DNA of 64,000 bases, taken from the NCBI GenBank assembly GCA_020444265.1, contig JAHLLH010000002.1:62001-126000 (forward strand). The letters are read 5' to 3'. Source of the stretch: a bacterium. Lineage in GTDB: Bacteria; Electryoneota; Electryoneia; Electryoneales; Electryoneaceae. Positions 53,906 through 61,867 of the stretch are shown piece after piece (position 1 is the stretch's first letter; every line of letters starts with the position of its first letter). Both the position numbers and the translations under genes were made by a program. The notes under the pieces are model-generated. The model searched no databases. It saw only the letters and a program-made list of their open reading frames with translations, and was not told the origin of the DNA.

Positions 53906-54651
53906 TGCCACACCTCGTTGCGGGGTAAGCCCCCATCAATCACACTGTACCGTTGCTCGGAGAGGAAGGGACCGGGGTTGTGGTAGTGGCCTCCGGGACG
54001 TTCCACATCCTGCTGGTCATGGGTGTGTCCAAACACAACCACGTCATGACCCTTCTTCAGAATGTCGTCCACCGCCACCAGGTATTCCTCGAGCCCCGGT
54101 TCACGACGTTGCCCGCTGTCGTGCCGTTTCCGCCCCTTATCACTGGTCGTACGGCCAAGGTGCATCGCCCAGTCGGGATGTACAAATGTCCCGAAGAGCT
54201 TTTGGGCGATTCCTGAACGGAATACCTGCTTCAACAAGCGGTAGTTCCTGTCGCTTGGAGCAAACCCATCTCCATGATGAAAAAAGTAGTTACGCCCATC
54301 GATATTGGCTGTCCACTCGTTCATGTGCAGAGTGAGGCCGATTTCACGCGCCAAGAACCCCTTCAGGTGAAAATCATGGTTCCCGGCGAAGTAGTGGACG
54401 GGGACTCCGGAGTCAACAATGGCCTGTAGTTCGGTAAGAATAGGGTAGGCCCGCTTTGGAACCACATGTTTCCATTCAAACCAGAAGTCGAAGATATCTC
54501 CGAGCAGGACATAGCACGTCGTAGTAGAACGTGTTGATTTAATAAGGCTTAGGAACGAATTTCGTTGCTCAAGTCCGCCCTTGCGATCGTCCAGCGGCAG
54601 GTGGGCGTCGGCAACAATGACCACACGCTTTGAGGGGTCGGTTTTCATCAT
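53902..54651 (-). CDS. LpxH-like metallophosphoesterase (UDP-2,3-diacylglucosamine hydrolase family)
   Basis: A 249-residue metallophosphoesterase with DAHLPL (a variant of DxH), VLLGDIFDFWFEWK, FAGNHDFHLKG, FFHHGDG and VVFGHTHDQQ. The GDIFDFWFEW block and size are typical of LpxH/LpxH2-like enzymes that cleave UDP-2,3-diacylglucosamine in lipid A synthesis. No other lpx gene is in the window. It is first in the operon with PBP1A and the HAD gene. Confidence 0.8.
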   Translation of the reverse strand: MMKTDPSKRVVIVADAHLPLDDRKGGLEQRNSFLSLIKSTRSTTTCYVLLGDIFDFWFEWKHVVPKRAYPILTELQAIVDSGVPVHYFAGNHDFHLKGFLAREIGLTLHMNEWTANIDGRNYFFHHGDGFAPSDRNYRLLKQVFRSGIAQKLFGTFVHPDWAMHLGRTTSDKGRKRHDSGQRREPGLEEYLVAVDDILKKGHDVVVFGHTHDQQDVERPGGHYHNPGPFLSEQRYSVIDGGLPRNEVWQ

Positions 54652-54991
54652 GATCCGTATGTCTCTCGTAAACGTTGGGAAAAGTAGAACTCTCCGATGT
54701 TCCGTGCAAGTTCATTGTTCGAGGGGGTTGACTGTTGTGAGACGGCTTAAGCGAGCTTAATTTCAAACGATGCAACTTGACAAGCAGATCCCGACTCGGC
54801 GACCGGGCCGGATCGCCTTTCCTGCGATGTTGACGACACTTGGGAACGGTAGACGGAACGATCCCATCTATCGATCTGCTGTCTGAATATGGGGGTGTGT
54901 TGAATCGCTGTGTTCTTCAGTTGTACAAGTAAGGCTGAGGGAGGATAGTGCAGTTTCATTGCATTTACCCTAGAAACAGGAGGGAAGGTTT
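54652..54991. other. 340-base intergenic region upstream of a secreted protein gene
   Basis: A divergent promoter region between the LpxH-like gene and the T9SS-type protein gene. It contains the inverted repeat TTAAGC-GA-GCTTAA (54747-54760) and a strong ribosome-binding site (AGGAGGGAAGG) just before ATG 54992. No convincing -35/-10 pair or reading frame was seen. Confidence 0.45.
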
Positions 54992-57900
54992 ATGAGTAAG
55001 GTACGATGGTTTGTTCTTGGTATGGCCCTGCTAATGGCGTGGTCATTCGCTTTTGCGTCGCAGCCGCTTGAAACGGCTCCGGCGACCCTGAATGCGGATG
55101 ATGCCCGCGTTGTGCCAAACCCGGGACAAAACAACAGCCTCGACGAAGTCACTGTTGTTTACACGTATGACTTCGAAGATGCGAATGTTGAGGACGACTG
55201 GACCTTCAGTGACCCCGCTGTCCAGCCGAACTACTGGCATACGTCTGATTTTAGCCCCAGCACGGGCATGAACTGGTATTGCTCCGATCCCGCAACCTAC
55301 CCTGATGGTGGTTACGGTGATGACTGGTCCCAGTTCATGATGTCACCCGTCCTCGACCTGAGCGGTGCCGGGACTCTCAGCCTTTCCTTCATGCTTCAGC
55401 TTACATCGGAAGGTGTGGACTGGGATGGTGGTAACGTGATGGTCCTGCACGGTGCGGACGAAGCGTCTGCCGTGTATGATGTCGTCCCGGTCGGAACAGG
55501 CCCGGCGTACATCGGCCATGTTCAGGCCTTCGGCGACACGTGGGTTGCGGATGCACAGGGTTGGGCAGGCACCACAGGTGACTTCACGACCTGGTCCGAA
55601 GTGACCATGGACCTGTCGTCCTACAATGATGCCTATGTCCGTGTCATCTTTGCCTTCGTTTCCGATGGCAACACCCAGGACGGTACCGGCATGCAGGTGG
55701 ATGACATCGAGCTGCTCGATGGCGAAACAGCTATCTGGGCGGACGATGCTGACGGCACCAACGTTGGTGGAGCACCGGAGTTCCTGAGTGGCGCAGCTGC
55801 CGAAGGCGGCTCGACGGTTGCTCAGAACTTCGAAATCTTCGATGGCGAGTACGACCCGCCCTCACCGACTCATATCATGGGTACCGATGAGAACCCGATT
55901 GGCCAGCCGTACACCCACTACTTCACGGGCCCGGAATTTGATCTTCCGACCGTGGACACCGGTGACAAGCTGAAGATCAACTATGCCATCCGTACGGGTT
56001 GGGACAACGGCACCGCCGACTTCTCGACCCAGCAGTATTACTACGTGATGGAAATTTACAACCCGGATACCGGTGTCTGGGCAAACGTCAACACGATTGA
56101 TGGTGGTTCGAACTACGCGATGAACCACTACCTGGCGGAAGGTGAATGGACGACCTTTGCGGAAGCCTACACCAACCCCAACTTCAACTTCGACGTTACT
56201 GCCATGCAGGGTCTCGAAGGTGTGCGTCTCCGCATCCGTATTCGCGCCATGGGGTATGACTTGACCGAGGCCGGCGGTTTCTGGAACCACATGCTGTTTG
56301 ATGACCTGATGGTTGAGCACCACACGCTTGATCATGATGTTGGCTTTATTTCGACGTTTGTCCCATTCCCGCGTTCGGTGGGTCAGCCCATTTCCACAAC
56401 GACCCTGTTGGCCAACCTCGGTCCGAACCCGGAAACCGTTCCTCCCTTCACCTGGAACTATGGTGCAGGCATTCGTCCGATCGCTCCGGCTGGTCCCTAC
56501 ACGCTCGATCTGGAAGAGGCTATCGTGCTGACGCTTGATGCGCAGCTCAACGATGGTTTCGCCGGTTGGGTTCCGACCGCCGCCGAAGATGTGACCATCT
56601 CCTTCTCGCATACGTTGTCACCGGATGACATCCCGGCCAACAACAGCCAGGAAGGCGATGTGACCATCATGGAAGAAGGAATGTGGGAGCTTGGTTATGA
56701 CGGCAGCCTTGCCGGCACCACCTCCAACATGGCCTACTTCGATGACGGCGAAGGCGCGCTTGTCCACATCTTCCCCGAAGCAATGGGTGGAGATGTTGCC
56801 TTCATCGGTCAGACGATTACCGGGATCAAGTACGAGATTCCATGGAATGATGGCTGGTACGGTGCTGGTACCACGGTCCAGTATGATGTTTCCATTCTGG
56901 CCGGTGGTCCGCCGCCGCATGCTGCCCTGTACACCTCTGATCCGATCGATTTCTCGGACCCGAGTGGCACAGGTGCGTTCGGCACGTACTGGTTCACCCA
57001 TGAGCTGGCCGAAGATGACCAGATCACTCTCGAAGCTGGTGAAGATTATTACCTCTACCTGCGTCCGCTGACCCCGAGCGCAAGCTTCGGCAACCTGCCG
57101 TTCATGCGTGCCCAGGATGCGACCCACGCGGGCGAGAACTTCGCCTCCGCGTACTACATCTACGACACCGACACCTACACCAGCGGTTCAAGCCGTGCAT
57201 GGGCCCTCCGCGCCATCACCGAACCGATGATGGATGGCAACGGTGCGCCGACCGAGTTCACCCTGGACTTCCCGGGTGATGTGGTCCAGTTCCCGGATGT
57301 CGGTTTCATCTGGAACGCTTCGATGGATCCGGAGCATGGTCCGGTGAACTACAGCCTGACCATCATGTCGGGGGATGATGAAATCACCATCGACAACATC
57401 ATGGACAACTCGGTTGCGGTGGATCTTGAAGCATCAGATCTCGGCGCCGAGCCGAACCAGGCTTACTCCTGGTACGTGACTGCGTACGATGTCTGGGGTG
57501 CGGAAACACAGAGTACAGACACCTTCGACTTCGTCATGGCGGATCTCGCACCGACCGAGTTCGCGTTGGTTGGTCCTTCGGATGAAGGCGAGTGGTCGGA
57601 TCTGGATGTGGACTTCACCTGGGAAGAGTCGCACTCGCCCCAGAGCAGTGAAGGTGTGACTGTCTCCTACACGCTCGTCGTGGAGCAGGGCGACAACACC
57701 CACACGGTTGCTGACCTCGATACCGAAGCCTCCACGGTGAACCTGGAGAGTGCTGGCTTCGAGCCTGAGTACATGCAGGAATACTCCTGGCATGTTGTTG
57801 CGACGGACTCTGAAGGTCGCGAGCGCATGTCCACGAGTGACTTCACCTTCACGTTCACAGGTTTGAGTGTTGGCGAAGAAGCCCTGCCGACCGAGTTTGC

Positions 57901-58153
57901 GGTGAGCGAGCTCTATCCGAACCCGTTCAACCCGAGCACCTCGATGAAGGTCGCGCTGCCGAACGCTGCGCCGGTTCATGTCACAATCTTTGATGTCCTC
58001 GGACGTCAGGTTGCCGACTTGAACTACGGTCAGCTCGCCGCGGGCCGTCACCACCTTACCTGGGGTGACAACACCATCTCGTCCGGTCTCTATGTCTTTG
58101 TCATCAAGGCCGGCCCGATGCAGGTGACTCGCAAGGCAGTCTTTATGAAGTAA
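54992..58153 (+). CDS. large secreted modular protein with T9SS-type sorting domain
   Basis: A 1053-residue protein. A signal peptide (about 1-23) is followed by an acidic beta-rich module with a MAM/jelly-roll look (YTYDFEDANVEDDWTF, then SPVLDLSGAGTLSLSFMLQL) and further related modules. Two FN3-like repeats lie at about 740-950, each opening APTEF. The last 80 residues have LYPNPFNPSTSMKVALP, VTIFDVLGRQVADL and SSGLYVFVIKAG, with the end TRKAVFMK. It is probably exported by a type IX-like system and anchored on the surface. It is paralogous to the next gene. No enzyme motif was recognised. Confidence 0.87.
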   Translation: MSKVRWFVLGMALLMAWSFAFASQPLETAPATLNADDARVVPNPGQNNSLDEVTVVYTYDFEDANVEDDWTFSDPAVQPNYWHTSDFSPSTGMNWYCSDPATYPDGGYGDDWSQFMMSPVLDLSGAGTLSLSFMLQLTSEGVDWDGGNVMVLHGADEASAVYDVVPVGTGPAYIGHVQAFGDTWVADAQGWAGTTGDFTTWSEVTMDLSSYNDAYVRVIFAFVSDGNTQDGTGMQVDDIELLDGETAIWADDADGTNVGGAPEFLSGAAAEGGSTVAQNFEIFDGEYDPPSPTHIMGTDENPIGQPYTHYFTGPEFDLPTVDTGDKLKINYAIRTGWDNGTADFSTQQYYYVMEIYNPDTGVWANVNTIDGGSNYAMNHYLAEGEWTTFAEAYTNPNFNFDVTAMQGLEGVRLRIRIRAMGYDLTEAGGFWNHMLFDDLMVEHHTLDHDVGFISTFVPFPRSVGQPISTTTLLANLGPNPETVPPFTWNYGAGIRPIAPAGPYTLDLEEAIVLTLDAQLNDGFAGWVPTAAEDVTISFSHTLSPDDIPANNSQEGDVTIMEEGMWELGYDGSLAGTTSNMAYFDDGEGALVHIFPEAMGGDVAFIGQTITGIKYEIPWNDGWYGAGTTVQYDVSILAGGPPPHAALYTSDPIDFSDPSGTGAFGTYWFTHELAEDDQITLEAGEDYYLYLRPLTPSASFGNLPFMRAQDATHAGENFASAYYIYDTDTYTSGSSRAWALRAITEPMMDGNGAPTEFTLDFPGDVVQFPDVGFIWNASMDPEHGPVNYSLTIMSGDDEITIDNIMDNSVAVDLEASDLGAEPNQAYSWYVTAYDVWGAETQSTDTFDFVMADLAPTEFALVGPSDEGEWSDLDVDFTWEESHSPQSSEGVTVSYTLVVEQGDNTHTVADLDTEASTVNLESAGFEPEYMQEYSWHVVATDSEGRERMSTSDFTFTFTGLSVGEEALPTEFAVSELYPNPFNPSTSMKVALPNAAPVHVTIFDVLGRQVADLNYGQLAAGRHHLTWGDNTISSGLYVFVIKAGPMQVTRKAVFMK

Positions 58154-58204
58154 TTCATGTTTTTGGCCGGGTCTTGCATCTTGCTTGACCCGCCTCGAAC
58201 ATTT

Positions 58205-58238
58205 ATCCCCCGCAGCCTTTTGGTTGCGGGGGATTTTT
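58205..58238 (+). terminator. intrinsic terminator
   Basis: A 13-base stem, beginning ATCCCCCGCAGCC and closing with GGTTGCGGGGGAT (one G-U pair), around a TTTT loop and followed by a T run. Confidence 0.9.
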
Positions 58239-58324
58239 CATTACGTGCAAAGGGTCTTGTTTTGTCTTAGCGCAAAAGGAGGTATACAGCGGTACGGATG
58301 TTCAGAGAGCAGAGGAATGCTCGC

Positions 58325-58353
58325 TTGACCGACTTGTGCCATCCACCTATCTT
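58325..58353 (+). promoter_or_regulatory. candidate promoter of the second secreted protein gene
   Basis: TTGACC and TATCTT are 17 bases apart, ending 60 bases before ATG 58413. The gene thus seems to have its own promoter after a terminator. Confidence 0.5.
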
Positions 58354-58412
58354 ACAAGACTAGAGGAAAAGGAAGGGTCTGAGAGTACGTACAAACACAG
58401 AGGGATTAGGTA

Positions 58413-60950
58413 ATGAGGAAATTTGCAGGGTTGACACTGACTGTGTTGTTCTTGATGGTCTTTGTCGCGGGTTCTTTCGCGGCAGAGCGTGTGATCGACC
58501 AGTCGACCGTGGCAAATGCGAACGCAACGGGTTCGTTGATGGAAGAGCATGCCGCGGTACCGAACGAGCTCGACGAGCCGGTCGTCTTGTTCGACTTTGA
58601 ACTTGAAAACCTGGACGACTGGACCTGGGGCAACAATCGTATCCAGGATTCTTTCTGGTCTACCAGCACGTACAACGCACACGAGGGCAGCAACTCCTGG
58701 CGTCCCTTCAATGAAGAATACGGCGACAACGGTGGCTACGCGAACACGTGGCTCCAGACGGCCATGACTCCGGCCCTGGACCTGACCGCGACCACAACCC
58801 CCGAGCTGACCTTCTGGTTCACATTGAACTGCGAAGCGGCCGGTGGTGAGCCGGAAGGGTACGATGCCTGGGATGGCGCCAACTTCATGATTCGCTACAC
58901 CAACGACAGCGAAGAAGTGGTCACGGAAGTGGTCACGGACTTCACCGGGACCCAATACAACGGCACCTCGTACTTCTCTTATGGTTTCGAGTGGTACATG
59001 GGCGCGGGCGTCCCCGGTTGGAACGGTGTCATCGACTGGACCGAGATCACGATGGACCTCTCGGCCTACACCGGCTACGATGATGTCCAGATTCTCTTCA
59101 CCTTCTGCTCCGACCCGGGTTATGACACAGCCTCCCCGGCGCCGAACGGTGATCCGACCATGAGTGGCCTGCAGATCGACGATGTCTCCATCCATGATGG
59201 CGAGACTGTCCTGTTTGCCGACGACGCGGAAGATCCCGAGAACACCGAATTTATCTTCTTCGGTGGCCTGGACGAGACCGTCCCGAGTGAATTCCAGCTC
59301 CTCGACGGCCAGGCTGATGCTCCGTCCCCCTCGAAGGTTCTCGACGTGAACAACGTTGAGCACGGGTATTCGCACTACATGGAATCCCCGGAATTCACCC
59401 TTCCGACCTTAAACGATGGTGAGCAGCTCTTCTTTGACCTCTGGGTCAATTCTGAAATGGCGTACGACGCCGCCCTGACCTACTACGCTTCCTGGGAAGC
59501 TGAGATCTGGGACCCGGTGGAAGAGCAGTGGTGGAACGTCAACAACATCCGTAACATCAACGCCGCGTCCAGCTATGTTGGTCCGAGCAGCGGCTGGAGC
59601 AGCGTAACCACCGACTTCGGTAGCGCGGTCTGGGAAGCCACCCCGCTTGCTGGCGAAGAGGGCGTGAAGCTGCGCATCATCTTTAACTCCGCAGCGGGTG
59701 CCTATGATTTCACCTTCTGCCGTTGGGACAACTTCACCTACGAAGTGCGTGGCGTTCAGCACGATATCGCCACCCAGATTCTTTCAATCCCCTACCCGGT
59801 CGCGGTTGGCCTGCCGAACCCCGGCACGGTTCAGTACACAAACCAGGGTATTGAGGAAGAAACCTTCATCGCCTTCTGGGGTGTTGGTGTTGCGAACGTT
59901 CCCGGTATCCCCGGACCGAGCATCACGCTCCCGGTGGAAGAAACAGCCCTGATGACCATCGACACTCCGAACGACGCCTTCACCGGTTGGGTTCCGAGTG
60001 CCGCGCAGGCGGGCACCACGGTCAACCTGGTTGCACGTGCCAGCTTGAGCACGGATGAAGACAATACGAACGACTACGATACCACCGCTGTGTACGTCAA
60101 CAACGCTGGTGAGTACGAGTTCGGGTACGACAACCACACGGTTGCCTGGTTCTACACCATGAACAGCGCGAATACGGGCCCGATGACTCGTTTCGTGATG
60201 GACCAGAACAACCCCTACTTCACAGATGTCCCGCTCGACATCAGTGATATCGGTGTGCAGTGGTACTCCGATCCGGATACCCGCGCCAACTGGCCTGCCG
60301 GTGGTATTCCCTTCCGTGTCCACGTCTACGAGGGTGGCGACACCCCGGGCGCCGAGCTGCTGAACCAGGAAGTCACGGTTAGCCTTGCAGCCGGTACCTT
60401 CGGCTGGGCGCTGATCGATGTCAGCGGTGTCGAAGCCCTTCAGGGTGCGACCGCGGCAGACTTCTATGTCTGGACCGAGTTCTACACGATGGTCAACGAC
60501 GGTACGGTGGATGTCGTCCAGCCCTCGATCCTCGCGGACGAGAATAACACGGGCGAGCTCTACCCGAGCAACAACCTGTATTATGACGGCGAGACGGTCA
60601 CGGAAGCGGGCTATGCCTCCTTCATCCACGTGCTCGCAACCGAGACAGAAAACAGCGCGGACGAGCCGGTTATCGGCGCGATCCCAGGTGAGTATGCTCT
60701 CGATGCCGCCTACCCGAACCCCTTCAACCCGACCACCACGCTGCGCTATGATGTCGCGCGCACCGGTCAGGTCAGCCTGAAGGTCTTCAACGTCATGGGT
60801 CAGGAAGTTGCCAGCCTCGTCGATCGTCAGATCCAGGCCGGTAGCCACACCATCACCTTCGACGCTTCGGCGCTGACGAGTGGTGTCTACTTTGTTCGCA
60901 TGCAGGCTGATGGCTTCAGCGCCGTCCGCAAGGTCATGTTGATGAAGTAA
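58413..60950 (+). CDS. large secreted protein with T9SS-type sorting domain, paralogue of the preceding gene
   Basis: An 845-residue protein. The signal peptide (KFAGLTLTVLFLMVFVAGSFA) is followed by the same module as its neighbour (VVLFDFELENLDDWTWGNN, then TPALDLTATTTPELTFWFTL), without the FN3 pair. A central region resembles surface-layer or immune-inhibitor-like beta domains. The C-terminal domain has AYPNPFNPTTTLRYDV, LKVFNVMGQEVASLV and SGVYFVRMQADG, ending RKVMLMK. Composition is strongly acidic. Tandem duplication is likely. The function is unknown; a surface adhesin or coat protein is one possibility. Confidence 0.87.
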   Translation: MRKFAGLTLTVLFLMVFVAGSFAAERVIDQSTVANANATGSLMEEHAAVPNELDEPVVLFDFELENLDDWTWGNNRIQDSFWSTSTYNAHEGSNSWRPFNEEYGDNGGYANTWLQTAMTPALDLTATTTPELTFWFTLNCEAAGGEPEGYDAWDGANFMIRYTNDSEEVVTEVVTDFTGTQYNGTSYFSYGFEWYMGAGVPGWNGVIDWTEITMDLSAYTGYDDVQILFTFCSDPGYDTASPAPNGDPTMSGLQIDDVSIHDGETVLFADDAEDPENTEFIFFGGLDETVPSEFQLLDGQADAPSPSKVLDVNNVEHGYSHYMESPEFTLPTLNDGEQLFFDLWVNSEMAYDAALTYYASWEAEIWDPVEEQWWNVNNIRNINAASSYVGPSSGWSSVTTDFGSAVWEATPLAGEEGVKLRIIFNSAAGAYDFTFCRWDNFTYEVRGVQHDIATQILSIPYPVAVGLPNPGTVQYTNQGIEEETFIAFWGVGVANVPGIPGPSITLPVEETALMTIDTPNDAFTGWVPSAAQAGTTVNLVARASLSTDEDNTNDYDTTAVYVNNAGEYEFGYDNHTVAWFYTMNSANTGPMTRFVMDQNNPYFTDVPLDISDIGVQWYSDPDTRANWPAGGIPFRVHVYEGGDTPGAELLNQEVTVSLAAGTFGWALIDVSGVEALQGATAADFYVWTEFYTMVNDGTVDVVQPSILADENNTGELYPSNNLYYDGETVTEAGYASFIHVLATETENSADEPVIGAIPGEYALDAAYPNPFNPTTTLRYDVARTGQVSLKVFNVMGQEVASLVDRQIQAGSHTITFDASALTSGVYFVRMQADGFSAVRKVMLMK

Positions 60951-60979
60951 ATCGCCTTGGCGATCAGGATGGATTCCCC

Positions 60980-61011
60980 AAGCGGGACCGCATTTGCGGT
61001 CCCGCTTTTTT
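60980..61011 (+). terminator. intrinsic terminator
   Basis: A perfect 12-base stem (AAGCGGGACCGC and GCGGTCCCGCTT) with an ATTT loop, followed by six T. Confidence 0.92.
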
Positions 61012-61098
61012 GGTATGGACAATGACGTGGTGGGGGACGGGCTGCGAGTGGGCAGGGGGTATGAGACCCGGGCAGGGGTCTGCCCGGGCTACCCTACC

Positions 61099-61173
61099 TG
61101 TCATCCCCAGCGCACAAGTCCGGCAGCTGCCGGACTATGTCGTTGCTGTTGTGCGGGTCGGGGATCCCCCGGG
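61099..61173 (+). repeat. dispersed palindromic element, copy 3
   Basis: A 75-base element, 68/75 identical to the copy at 61587-61661. It has nested stems: ATCCCC/GGGGAT outside, CGCACAA/TTGTGCG in the middle and AGTCCGGCAG/CTGCCGGACT inside. Confidence 0.82.
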
Positions 61174-61410
61174 ACCTTCCGACACAGGACTGGATACATC
61201 ACTGCGTGCGTCCACCTGTCTTTCCGGGCACGACTCGGAATCCAGCATCGTTCGCTTGATAGAGTGATACCGTCCCGGCCGGGGCCGCACCCCAGCCTGA
61301 GTGCTGGGGCGACGAAGCCAAACCACCCTGCGAGGAACGACGACCCACTCCATGCTGATGTGGCACCTGGGTTACGGGCGGTCCGCACGTGGCAAGAGCA
61401 GGTAGCTGGG

Positions 61411-61429
61411 CCCCGGATCAAGTCCGGGG
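61411..61429. repeat. short hairpin CCCCGGA-TCAAG-TCCGGGG
   Basis: A perfect seven-base stem with a five-base loop, followed by TGACA. Similar hairpins are common dispersed motifs in several bacterial genomes. It has no T-tract and no link to a gene. Confidence 0.5.
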
Positions 61430-61492
61430 TGACACCATGGAAACGCTTGCATCAGGTCCGCAGACCTGGCGCGTTCCATCGGGATGAAGATA

Positions 61493-61515
61493 CCCGACTT
61501 GACGAGCAAGTCGGG
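61493..61515. repeat. hairpin repeat CCCGACTTG/CAAGTCGGG
   Basis: A perfect nine-base stem with an ACGAG loop, a second copy of the hairpin at 16373-16395 with shared flanks. Confidence 0.6.
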
Positions 61516-61586
61516 CCACCCGATAGCTGCGAATGGGAAGCGGAAGTGAGACCCCCAGGCGGGGGACTGCTTGGGCCACCCGACCC

Positions 61587-61661
61587 TGTCATCCCCAGCG
61601 CACAAGCCCGGCAACTGCCGGGCTATGCCTTTGCCGTTGTGCGCGTCGGGGATCCCCCGGG
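61587..61661 (+). repeat. dispersed palindromic element, copy 4
   Basis: A 75-base copy differing from copy 3 at seven positions. Positions 21 and 36 of the element change together (T-A to C-G), keeping the inner stem. Position 58 (G to C) lengthens the middle stem by one pair. Confidence 0.82.
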
Positions 61662-61867
61662 GCGTAGAACGAAAGGTGTGGTCTTCGGTTGTTGGTGGGT
61701 CCCTTTGCAGCAGCACAAAGGGTGCTATCTTCGATCAAAGGGGACCTACGAAGCTCGCAGGTTCAGAGTGTTCACGATCCAACTGACGCCGGATTGCGAG
61801 CTGGAGATGGCAGGGATTGCGCTGAAGAAACCAGGGCCACAAGACTACCTGGGCCAGAGGTTAGGCC

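Larger units (their letters stand above)
61012..61867. other. 856-base non-coding region rich in palindromic repeats
   Basis: There is no credible gene: the open frames here have simple, repeat-derived Arg/Pro/Gly-rich translations. Besides the elements listed separately, it holds hairpins CCCGGGCA/TGCCCGGG (61067-61088), CCCCAGC/GCTGGGG near 61291-61309 and CAGGTC/GACCTG near 61453-61468. The density resembles an accumulation of REP-like units between a terminator and a convergent gene. Confidence 0.7.

Noticed and set aside
59784-61022. Minus-strand open frame opposite the second secreted protein
   Set aside because: It is a shadow frame with acidic/basic inversion of the real protein and no start signal.
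61012-61867. CRISPR array
   Set aside because: The repeats are few, palindromic and irregularly spaced, with no conserved direct repeat and spacer pattern and no cas genes.
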